Source of the DNA: Nitrospirota bacterium | GTDB taxonomy: Bacteria > Nitrospirota > Nitrospiria > Nitrospirales > UBA8639 | Reading direction: 5' to 3' | Assembly: GCA_003228495.1 (NCBI GenBank) | Contig: QIDY01000273.1 | Coordinates: 1 to 11,792, forward strand | DNA length: 11,792 bases | Program-made: the position numbers and the translations under genes | The notes under the pieces: generated by a model | What the model saw: only the letters and a program-made list of their open reading frames with translations | The model's database searches: none | What the model was told of the DNA's origin: nothing | Shown: positions 6,809 through 11,792 of the stretch, in pieces | Layout: the number at the start of each line of letters is the position of its first letter | Numbering within the stretch: the stretch's first letter is position 1

Positions 6809-7372
6809 ATGAGAACTCGTTTATCGTATTGTTCCTGTGCCCTCTTAATTCTGGTATTTGTAAGCCTATGGGCTGAGAAACAGAATTATGCGTGGGCTGT
6901 TTCACGAGAAGTGAAAATTGAGAAGGTAGAAGTGAGAGTTCTGCCCACCGGGCCGGTCGTTCTTCTGAAGGTTGGTGAACGAGCGATTCCGGTCTTTGTT
7001 GATCCCACAGTGGCTGGTTCTATCCAAGGCGCCCTTTCCGGGAAAAAGTTTGCGCGTCCTCTCTCACATGATTTAATGGAATCAATCCTGAGCTCGTATG
7101 ACATTCAGGTCCAGCGGGTCTTTGTTACCCTTCGTGATGGAGTGTATTACGGCACTCTGACTTTATTGCATAGCGGACGCGTACAATTATTTGATAGTCG
7201 GTCGTCGGATGCGATTGCCTTGGCCATTCATTTTCATAGCCCTATTCTGGTTGAACAGGCTCTTCTAGATTCGGCCGGAATTGAAATGGGGAGGAATCGA
7301 AACGAAATGGATTGGAATTATAGTGCAGAATATACGCAGTTAAAGTTAGTTGGGGTAATCGAGGTTGACTGA
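6809..7372 (+). CDS. Secreted bifunctional nuclease (BFN/DUF151) domain protein
   Basis: The 187-residue protein starts with a typical signal peptide: basic MRTR, a hydrophobic core to about 21, and a likely cut after AWA at residue 30. The rest is a DUF151/BFN domain. The hallmark C-terminal motif is GRVQLFDSRSSDAIALAI (123-140), followed by SPILV. Preceding it are strands containing VLLKVGERAIPVFVDP, a middle segment with PLSHDLMESIL, and VFVTLRDGVYYGTL. BFN-domain proteins are reported to have nuclease activity in plants and are widespread in bacteria with unclear roles; the export signal makes a periplasmic or cell-surface role more likely than DNA repair in the cytoplasm. ATG 6809 has GAGGAGG six bases upstream. 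A small perfect hairpin, CCGAT-GGCA-ATCGG (6763-6776), lies in the 78-bp gap behind the methyltransferase gene. Confidence 0.8.
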   Translation: MRTRLSYCSCALLILVFVSLWAEKQNYAWAVSREVKIEKVEVRVLPTGPVVLLKVGERAIPVFVDPTVAGSIQGALSGKKFARPLSHDLMESILSSYDIQVQRVFVTLRDGVYYGTLTLLHSGRVQLFDSRSSDAIALAIHFHSPILVEQALLDSAGIEMGRNRNEMDWNYSAEYTQLKLVGVIEVD

Positions 7373-7453
7373 TTCTCGTGGTGGCGAGGCCTTGAATTTA
7401 TTGGGAATTTTTCAGGGTTGATATGATTCAATCTGGCAGTCGGAAAAATCTTC

Positions 7454-7482
7454 TTGCTTCACATAATGCCATATGCTATAAA
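7454..7482 (+). promoter_or_regulatory. Likely promoter of the cupredoxin gene
   Basis: TTGCTT (7454-7459) and TATAAA (7477-7482) stand exactly 17 bases apart, about 105 bases before the cupredoxin ATG. The -10 box is close to consensus and the -35 box keeps only TTG. It lies in a 214-bp gap with no other gene, and a separate promoter fits the strong terminator that ends this gene. Confidence 0.4.
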
Positions 7483-7586
7483 CATTGCTCTTTCGTAATG
7501 GAACTAGTGTCATCAATAACGAAAATTGTCTTGCGTTGTTAGGTAAATCTTTTATTATCAACAAGCTTCTCATGAGGAGGTGGGCG

Positions 7587-8084
7587 ATGCACAAAGTGCT
7601 TCTATCCGTCCTTTTAAGTGCGGTGTTAGTTGTAGCCGGTTCTTCTGCTGTATGGGCGTTACAGTCAGGTGGTGTGGCTTATGGTGACCTCGAAACCGGC
7701 ACTGTCTCTGGTCATAATTTTAAGACGATGGGCGTGGACATTGCGTTCCACATGTTTGAAATCGGTGGGACGAAAATCATTTATCCCCCACTGGCACTTT
7801 TGGATCTCAAGAATGCAGGAACTGGTGGGGCCCGTTTTGGAGAGCCCGTTCTCCTTTCGGTCACCAATCATTCAAAGAAGGAGCATGGCTTTGATTTATC
7901 GGCTGACTCTCCATATGCAGCCCCAACTTCTATGCATGTTCAAACTGTAGTAAAGCCTGGGGAAACCAAGTATATTGGTATTCCCATGAGCGACCTTACC
8001 TATGTCACGGCTGCAGGGAATTTGAAGTATAAGTGTCAGTTGCATCCAGGGCATATTGGTGGAATACTCATGATTCAGAAGTAG
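7587..8084 (+). CDS. Periplasmic cupredoxin (type 1-like copper protein)
   Basis: A signal peptide (1-25, cut near WAL) leads into a cupredoxin fold, so the protein is likely a periplasmic electron carrier or copper-binding protein. Of the 165 residues, the copper ligands expected from the fold are His100 in EHGFDL and, in the C-terminal loop YKCQLHPGHIGGIL, Cys150 and His153. The usual axial Met three residues after the second His is replaced by His156. From memory, the CQLHP loop and the preceding VKPGETK strand resemble those of nitrosocyanin, a red copper protein of ammonia oxidisers, but nitrosocyanin has its second His farther along and a Glu where His100 lies. An insert at about 105-120 precedes the VKPGETK strand. 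I chose ATG 7587 (GAGGAGG six bases upstream) over an in-frame start at 7485 because it places the signal peptide at the N-terminus. The gene is monocistronic, between its own promoter and terminator. Confidence 0.85.
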   Translation: MHKVLLSVLLSAVLVVAGSSAVWALQSGGVAYGDLETGTVSGHNFKTMGVDIAFHMFEIGGTKIIYPPLALLDLKNAGTGGARFGEPVLLSVTNHSKKEHGFDLSADSPYAAPTSMHVQTVVKPGETKYIGIPMSDLTYVTAAGNLKYKCQLHPGHIGGILMIQK

Positions 8085-8129
8085 GTTTAGAAAAATAGTA
8101 TTGATCCCAAGAGTTTTCTAGGTGATGTG

Positions 8130-8170
8130 AAAAGGCCCCGTTCCTATTTAGGAACGGGGCCTTTTTTTTT
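8130..8170. terminator. Strong intrinsic terminator, possibly bidirectional
   Basis: A perfect 15-bp stem (AAAAGGCCCCGTTCC, 8130-8144, with its complement at 8151-8165) and a 6-base loop TATTTA are followed by T residues to 8170. It ends the cupredoxin transcript. On the minus strand the same hairpin is followed by only four T, yet it lies 43 bases after the stop of the convergent gene, so it probably serves both genes. Confidence 0.95.
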
Positions 8171-8212
8171 GGATTATTTTTGCTGGTAGAATTTAGTGAA
8201 AGGGGAGGCGCC

Positions 8213-8548
8213 TTAGATTTCCTTCTCCTCACTGTGGCAATCAACTTTCGCCCCCAAGGGGATATGTTGGGCACCAATTAGTTCCCCTTTGACCAGAAGA
8301 AGTAAGAAGCGATTGGGCTGTGGATCCTCTTCTGAATGGACTTGGAGTGCAGTGTTGATATCCACAAGGATTTCATTTGAAAAATCGGATGTTGTATCAT
8401 TGATAACCCAAAAGTAATGACTCCCTTTCGGATAAACCTGTGAGACAAATTGGTCGATAGCTAAAGATACGTTAGGGTAAGCGGATTCGCTGACAGTAGG
8501 AGAAAAAACGAACGACAATGAAAAAGCGATAATCGGGAGGTAGCGCAT
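8213..8548 (-). CDS. Small secreted protein of unknown function
   Basis: This 111-residue protein is encoded convergently to the cupredoxin gene. The N-terminus is a clear signal peptide (MRYLPIIAFSLSFVFSP, likely cut after SES near residue 22), predicting a periplasmic or exported product of about 89 residues. The mature part has an SLAIDQFVSQVYP helix, SHYFWVINDT, a VDINTAL strand and an RFLLLLVKGELIGAQHIPLG segment. The single cysteine (104) is near the end, so no disulfide or haem motif is present. I recognise no domain. Evidence that it is a real gene: GGAGGA sits five bases before the ATG, a promoter with 17-bp spacing lies upstream, the signal peptide is well formed, and a terminator follows. 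Alternation of hydrophobic and polar residues suggests a small alpha/beta domain; no function is inferred. Confidence 0.7.
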   Translation of the reverse strand: MRYLPIIAFSLSFVFSPTVSESAYPNVSLAIDQFVSQVYPKGSHYFWVINDTTSDFSNEILVDINTALQVHSEEDPQPNRFLLLLVKGELIGAQHIPLGAKVDCHSEEKEI

Positions 8549-8651
8549 GTGAATCCTCCATGGTAAGAGAGATAGGTGTGAAAAACTTTCCTTAAGGCCT
8601 TTTTACCCCATTCATGTCTTTTTCGGCAAAAAAGAAACAAATCTAAATGAT

Positions 8652-8680
8652 ATTGTACTACGGTTTGTCTACTAGGTAAA
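8652..8680 (-). promoter_or_regulatory. Likely promoter of the minus-strand secreted protein gene
   Basis: On the minus strand, TTTACC (8680-8675) and TACAAT (8657-8652) are separated by exactly 17 bases, about 100 bases upstream of the ATG at 8548. The -10 box matches consensus at five of six positions. No equally good plus-strand promoter for the DUF192 gene was seen in this divergent 224-bp gap. Confidence 0.35.
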
Positions 8681-8772
8681 TTGTACAGGATTGGCATGCC
8701 TTGGCAAAGGTATTACTGTGGGTGTCATTTATGAAATTGGGTTTCACAAAGAGAGATGTGGGTTATTGAGCT

Positions 8773-9270
8773 ATGATACCGTTCTTAAAATCTCAGGATG
8801 GAACCAACAAAAAGCGCATATTTTTCCTTTTGATCATGGCGCTGTTACTTATTTCGGGAGCGCTCTTATTTAATTCGCCTGGACAAACACAAGTCATCAA
8901 TGTGAATTTTCCCGGCGGTGGAGTCCTTCAATCTGAAGTTGCGGATACTCCGGAAAAACTCTTGTTTGGATTGGCTTTTAGACCGAACCTGCCTGAAGGG
9001 GAGGCGATGCTCTATATTTTTGGGGAATCGGGTTCTCATCGAGTATGGACAAAGGAGTTTCAATTTCCGATTGATATAATATGGGTGGATGAAAGTAAAA
9101 TTGTTGTGCATGTGGAAAAAGATGTCCCTCCATGCTTCGATACTCCCTGCCCATGGTATGGTCCTCCGCCGAACGACGCTCGATATATCATTGAGTCCAA
9201 TGCCGGATTCATTGCTCGGGAAAAGGTTGCTGTTGGCAATAAACTGAAATTTACCTTGTTTATCCCTTAA
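8773..9270 (+). CDS. DUF192 family protein with N-terminal membrane anchor
   Basis: The 165-residue product has a basic start (KKR), one hydrophobic segment at about 16-33 that could be a signal anchor or an uncleaved signal, and then a DUF192 domain (about 42-164). Domain features are VADTPEKLLFGLAFRPNLPEGEAMLY, in which the E..L.GL..R.L.....ML pattern is diagnostic, then VWTKEFQFPIDIIWVDESKIV, the VPPCFDTPCPWYGP loop with two cysteines (121 and 126), and a closing AREKVAVGNKLKF strand. DUF192 proteins are small beta-rich extracytoplasmic proteins of unknown biochemical function. ATG 8773 is the first usable start but has only a weak purine stretch upstream; a later ATG lies inside the hydrophobic segment and would spoil it. 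It begins a co-directional series with the Rieske and I42-like genes. Confidence 0.82.
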   Translation: MIPFLKSQDGTNKKRIFFLLIMALLLISGALLFNSPGQTQVINVNFPGGGVLQSEVADTPEKLLFGLAFRPNLPEGEAMLYIFGESGSHRVWTKEFQFPIDIIWVDESKIVVHVEKDVPPCFDTPCPWYGPPPNDARYIIESNAGFIAREKVAVGNKLKFTLFIP

Positions 9271-9293
9271 AGCACCATAAAGCACCATGGTGC
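9269..9293. repeat. 10-bp tandem repeat plus 12-bp palindrome
   Basis: AAAGCACCAT occurs twice in tandem (9269-9278 and 9279-9288), directly at the stop codon of the DUF192 gene. The second copy runs into GGTGC to make the perfect palindrome GCACCATGGTGC (9282-9293). It lies 20 bases before the Rieske gene. It is too short to be a terminator; it may be a slippage duplication or a protein-binding site. Confidence 0.55.
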
Positions 9294-9312
9294 CTGTGTA
9301 AGACCCTGAGTT

Positions 9313-9678
9313 ATGGACGTTAAACAACGCGAACCGGCGATTCCCAAAGAGGGCTATGTTTTTATCGCCAACCTTAAAGATCTTCCCCAAGGAAAAGGAC
9401 GTGTCTTTAAAGTACAAGGCAAGAGCTTGGCTGTGTTCCGTATCGACGATCGGTGTTTTGCCATTAATAATATTTGTCCCCATCAAGGGGCGTCATTGGG
9501 CAAAGGCAGGCTCAAGGGGTTTGTGGTATCTTGCCCTTGGCATCATCAGCAGTTTGATATTCGGACAGGATTCGGACCGGATGGGGGAGGGTACTGTGTC
9601 GTGAATTACGATGTGCAAGTCGATAAGGGTCGGGTGTTTGTCTGCCCCCAAAAACGTGATTGGCTCACGGGTGAATAA
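9313..9678 (+). CDS. Rieske [2Fe-2S] ferredoxin-like protein
   Basis: The 121-residue soluble protein holds a complete Rieske cluster site: CPHQGASL (Cys55, His57) and CPWHHQQFD (Cys74, His77), which ligate the [2Fe-2S] centre through two Cys and two His. The VFRIDDRCFAINNICPHQG lead-in and the closing DVQVDKGRVFV strand fit stand-alone ferredoxins of the dioxygenase/NirD type. There is no signal peptide or transmembrane anchor, so it is cytoplasmic and not the bc1-complex subunit. There is no oxygenase or reductase gene beside it, so its partner is unknown. The start ATG 9313 has only a weak GAG upstream. It lies 42 bases after the DUF192 stop and 48 bases before the next gene, in the same direction, so co-transcription is plausible. 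Confidence 0.92.
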   Translation: MDVKQREPAIPKEGYVFIANLKDLPQGKGRVFKVQGKSLAVFRIDDRCFAINNICPHQGASLGKGRLKGFVVSCPWHHQQFDIRTGFGPDGGGYCVVNYDVQVDKGRVFVCPQKRDWLTGE

Positions 9679-9726
9679 CCATTCTTTTGCGAATGCGAAA
9701 CGATGATTTAGAAAAAAGGAAAATGT

Positions 9727-10038
9727 ATGAATACGGATCAAATTGAGACGAAGCCCATTCAGACGTCCAAATCCGAAACCTTTCATATCCATTTATGGGA
9801 AGATCGCACTCGTGGAGAACAATGGGTCCCCACCTATGATCCCAAGGTTCTTTCGCTGGTCGAGGATGAGTTTCTTCGTACGGTCAGTAATAACGCAGTT
9901 GATTCCGGTCGCCGTTCTTTTGAGTTTCAGGCGTTGGAAATCGGAAAACACTGTTTAGAGTTTAGCAAGCGAATGGCCTGGAAATTTACCGCAGAAGACC
10001 GCCGGGTGTTCGAAGTGACCGTACTTGATCGTTCCTAA
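9727..10038 (+). CDS. Chagasin-like (I42 family) protease inhibitor domain protein
   Basis: The 103-residue protein follows the beta-sandwich pattern of chagasin-type inhibitors of papain-like cysteine proteases. Three loops normally enter the protease: NPTTGYxW, a glycine-rich loop, and RPW. Here they appear degenerate as DRTRGEQWVP (26-35), a DSGRRSFEF stretch (59-67) and KRMAWKF (81-87). EFLRTVSNN and the closing RRVFEVTVL strand also match the family layout. It lacks a signal peptide, so it would be cytoplasmic. Because the key loop residues are altered, inhibition of cysteine proteases is uncertain; the fold assignment is more secure than the activity. ATG 9727 follows AAAAAAGGAAA. The aminotransferase gene begins 12 bases after its stop, suggesting one transcript. 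Confidence 0.6.
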   Translation: MNTDQIETKPIQTSKSETFHIHLWEDRTRGEQWVPTYDPKVLSLVEDEFLRTVSNNAVDSGRRSFEFQALEIGKHCLEFSKRMAWKFTAEDRRVFEVTVLDRS

Positions 10039-10050
10039 ATGTAATATCGC

Positions 10051-10868
10051 ATGCCGGATATTGGCTACCTTAACGGTCGGTTTTCCCCTCTAGAAGAGAT
10101 TTCTATCTCCCCTGACGATCGCGGGTTTCTCTTTGGTGATGGCATTTATGAAGTAGTCCGTGCCTACCATGGGGTGCCCGCCTTTTGGGATGAGCATTGT
10201 ACCCGCCTGGCCCGGAGTGCAAAGGAAATTCAGCTACCTTTTGCTTTTGAGCCGGAAACTTTTCACCGCCTTCTTCTGACCGGTCTTCAGCAGAGTGGAT
10301 ATGCCGAAGGCAAAATATATATTCAAATAACCAGAGGCGTGGCCCCCCGTGAACATGGATTTCCTGTAGAGACGGAACCTACCGTTTTTCTCTCATTTCG
10401 AGAAATGAACGCTCTTCCGATTGAGTTGACCAGCCAGGGAGTAAAAGTCATCACTGTTCCTGATATTCGCTGGGCTGGGATCGGTGTGACATTAAAAGCT
10501 TAAATCTTCTTCCCAACGTGTTGGCAAAACAGAAGGCCCAAGAAGCCAAGGTGTTCGAAGCCATTTTTACGAGGGATGGGTTCGTAATCGAAGGCGCCAC
10601 CAGCAATATTTTTATTGTGAAAGATGGGAAGCTTCGAACCCCCGAACGGAATCATTTCGTGTTGTCCGGGGTTACTCAGCAACATGTCATCAATTTAGCC
10701 GATGAGCAGGGGCAGAAAGTCCAATTTGGGCAAATCACCCTTGCCGCGCTTCATAAAGCCGATGAGGTATTTCTTGTTGGGACGACTATTGAGGTTCTTC
10801 CGGTTGTAAATGTTGACGGAAAAAAGATTCACAACGGAATTCCAGGCAACAACAATTTGCCAACTTAG
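10051..10868 (+). pseudogene. D-amino-acid / branched-chain aminotransferase (PLP fold type IV), frameshifted
   Basis: The first frame (10051-10503) encodes a normal N-terminal half: YLNGRFSPLEE, DRGFLFGDGIYEVVRAYHG, RLARSAKEI and KIYIQITRGVAPREHGFP are hallmarks of D-alanine/branched-chain aminotransferases, which move amino groups between D-amino acids (or Leu/Ile/Val) and 2-oxo acids using pyridoxal phosphate. After DIRW (residues 138-141) the frame is lost and ends at TAA 10501-10503. The next frame continues as DRCDIKSLNLLPNVLAKQKA...EAIF.RDG.VIEGATSNIFIVKDG, the correct second half with the catalytic Lys in DIKSLNLL. The lesion is a 5-bp tandem duplication, GCTGG GCTGG (10469-10478). 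Removing one copy restores DIRWDRCDIKSLNLL exactly and gives about 270 residues with the PLP lysine at about 147. The C-terminus also looks short. As written, neither piece has a complete active site. A true mutation or a consensus error would look alike. Confidence 0.88.
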
Positions 10869-10880
10869 TTGCTCACCTTT

Positions 10881-11008
10881 GAGAAGTAAAAAGTGAAAAG
10901 GTAGAAGTAAAAAGTGAGGAGCAGGAGGGAAGACAAGTCCTTCCTGCATTCTCGCTTTCCCCCTTTTTCCCCCTCCTCTTGCTTCTCACTCCTTACTTTT
11001 CACTTCTC
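10881..11008. repeat. Purine/pyrimidine-asymmetric inverted-repeat element
   Basis: The left arm carries two direct copies of AGAAGTAAAAAGTGA (10882-10896 and 10903-10917). The right arm carries CTCCTTACTTTTCACTTCT (10989-11007), the near-complement of AGAAGTAAAAAGTGAGGAG (10903-10921), with 17 of 19 positions pairing. In the centre a 10-bp hairpin, GCAGGAGGGA with TCCTTCCTGC and one G-T pair (10921-10947, loop 7), is followed by pyrimidine runs. The top strand is almost pure purine on the left and pyrimidine on the right. It may act as a terminator for the aminotransferase transcript, or be a dispersed REP/MITE-like intergenic element; a single window cannot decide. Confidence 0.65.
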
Positions 11009-11081
11009 GACAATTTCTCGTCATTATTCCTATCCAAGTTTCTGTTTAAATGCCATGAAATCAATGAGATGTCGGTTGGAC

Positions 11082-11110
11082 TTGACAGGCCGAATTGTTT
11101 TGAGTAAATT
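11082..11110 (+). promoter_or_regulatory. Probable sigma-70 promoter of the multicopper-oxidase-like gene
   Basis: A perfect -35 TTGACA (11082-11087) is followed after exactly 17 bases by TAAATT (11105-11110), which matches four of six -10 positions. Transcription would begin near 11117, giving a leader of about 90 bases before ATG 11209. This supports an independent transcription unit after the inverted-repeat element. Confidence 0.5.
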
Positions 11111-11208
11111 TTCGGTCTCCCGATTCAGGGGAAAATGCGTCTAATTGCCCGATCGATTCGAAAAATTATGAGTAATTGGTAGGTTATTTTTTTTAAGGAG
11201 GCCGGTCC

Positions 11209-11792
11209 ATGTTTTATTTAAAAACTCGGAATGCCGTCACATTCCTATCTCTAGGCTTACTCGTCGGAGGGATCACTCTGTTTTCGGCTGGGACTCTCTT
11301 GGCCGGAGAATCCCACGAAACAATGGTCCACAAGACAGGTATGACTCACCAGGATACCCCTGCATGGGCTGAAAAGCTCAAGGGTCAGACCATTGTGGAA
11401 AATTCCATTGAAGGCCGCGCAGAGCGTGCCGCCCTTGTAGAAAAACAGCATGAAAAAATGATGCAGCAGATTGAAAAGGAAACCGCTGGAAGCCCCAATG
11501 CCGGAGCCTTTAATACTATGTCAACGATGCATCAATATGGTGCAGGCAAGGGGAACTACCTCTTAGCATCGGAATCTGAAGTGGAACCGGTGGCCATGAA
11601 AGGTGGAGGGCTCTGTCCCAAAACAGCCCCAGTTCGTCATTATGATATTTCGGCCATTAACGTTGAAATTACCCTCAATCAATGGCTGGATTATTACCCA
11701 GGTTATATGTACGCCTTAACGGACAATATTGAAAAAATCCGTGAGGAAGAGGCCAAAAATGCCGAGGCCAGGGAATCCGAAGGGCACCATGA
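11209..11792 (+). CDS. Multicopper-oxidase-like protein, N-terminal part (truncated by window end)
   Basis: The frame is open from ATG 11209 to the last base, giving 194 residues. ATG is preceded by AAGGAGG with a 7-base spacer, an excellent site. Residues 1-32 form a signal peptide (basic start, hydrophobic core, cut near LAG), so the protein is exported. Residues 33-130 are a charged, partly helical stretch rich in Glu, Lys and Met. From Cys136 the sequence CPKTAPVRHYDISAINVEITL, then LDYYPGYMYALTDNIEKIREEEAKN, matches my memory of the start of large Nitrospira multicopper oxidases, which bind copper in later cupredoxin domains. Those copper-binding His clusters lie beyond the window, so the call rests on N-terminal resemblance only. 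Such proteins would oxidise cuprous ions, organic substrates or nitrogen compounds in the periplasm; no specific substrate can be inferred. Confidence 0.6.
   Translation, partial: MFYLKTRNAVTFLSLGLLVGGITLFSAGTLLAGESHETMVHKTGMTHQDTPAWAEKLKGQTIVENSIEGRAERAALVEKQHEKMMQQIEKETAGSPNAGAFNTMSTMHQYGAGKGNYLLASESEVEPVAMKGGGLCPKTAPVRHYDISAINVEITLNQWLDYYPGYMYALTDNIEKIREEEAKNAEARESEGHH

Larger units (their letters stand above)
10869..11208 (+). other. Gene-free stretch with an inverted-repeat element and a promoter
   Basis: These 340 bases hold no credible gene. The left part (10881-11008) is a purine-rich then pyrimidine-rich inverted-repeat element described separately. The right part contains a TTGACA promoter and the leader of the multicopper-oxidase-like gene, ending in AAGGAGG seven bases before its ATG. 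Open frames crossing the region are low-complexity readings of the repeat. Confidence 0.6.

Noticed and set aside
7375..7405. CTCG/CGAG repeat after the BFN gene as a terminator
   Set aside because: The stem is only four base pairs with no proper T-run, so it is too weak to call.
7485..7586. Upstream in-frame start for the cupredoxin
   Set aside because: It would place 34 residues before a classical signal peptide and has no ribosome-binding site; ATG 7587 has GAGGAGG at ideal spacing and lies after a likely promoter.
8691..8873. 60-residue open frame overlapping the DUF192 start
   Set aside because: It overlaps the DUF192 gene in another frame, lacks a ribosome-binding site and has no recognisable features.
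8866..9486. 206-residue minus-strand open frame
   Set aside because: It is antisense to the DUF192 and Rieske genes, whose plus-strand motifs are unambiguous; no protein family pattern was seen in it.
10882..10917. Two direct copies of a 15-bp motif as a possible CRISPR array
   Set aside because: The spacing is only 6 bases, there are just two copies, and they belong to a larger inverted repeat; no cas genes are nearby.
10914..11144. 76-residue open frame rich in Ser and Phe
   Set aside because: It is a translation of the pyrimidine-rich arm of the inverted repeat and has no credible gene features.

Overview
The window reads as chromosomal DNA from a member of the Nitrospirota, most likely a Nitrospira-type bacterium and possibly a marine or brackish one. 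This is inference. It rests on the last gene, whose product resembles the N-terminus of the large Nitrospira multicopper oxidases, on a small CxxC protein of a type I associate with Nitrospira genomes, and on a betaine uptake operon suited to salt stress. No rRNA, tRNA, CRISPR array, phage gene, transposase or insertion sequence was recognised.

Layout from left to right. Positions 1-399 hold the C-terminal part of a metallo-beta-lactamase-fold hydrolase, followed by a diverged copy of its own last codons. Positions 627-4151 hold a compact proV-proW-proX glycine betaine/proline ABC transporter operon in which consecutive genes overlap; the permease carries an unusual N-terminal membrane extension. 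A small cysteine-rich protein follows (4250-4489). A 552-bp non-coding stretch with several inverted repeats then leads into two SAM-dependent methyltransferases (5042-5905 and 5927-6730). The second of these resembles phosphoethanolamine N-methyltransferase. Next come a secreted bifunctional-nuclease (BFN) domain protein (6809-7372) and a periplasmic cupredoxin (7587-8084). The cupredoxin ends at a strong terminator shared with a convergent small secreted protein of unknown function on the minus strand (8213-8548).

Positions 8773-10868 hold a co-directional series: a membrane-anchored DUF192 protein, a Rieske ferredoxin-like protein, a chagasin-like (I42) protein, and a D-amino-acid/branched-chain aminotransferase gene. 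The aminotransferase is broken by a 5-bp tandem duplication just before the catalytic lysine codon. A purine/pyrimidine-rich inverted-repeat element follows (10881-11008). A good promoter then precedes the start of the multicopper-oxidase-like gene, which runs off the right edge.

How the parts may work together (inference): ProVWX would import betaine-type osmolytes, and the PMT-like methyltransferase next door could make a methylated amine locally, so 627-6730 may be an osmolyte/methylation neighbourhood. The cupredoxin, Rieske protein and multicopper oxidase give the right half a periplasmic redox/copper flavour, although they are not one operon. I did not find a clearly new multi-gene system. 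The most informative oddities are the duplication-induced frameshift, the His-to-Tyr change at the PMT catalytic position, the cupredoxin lacking the usual axial Met, and the ProW N-terminal extension.
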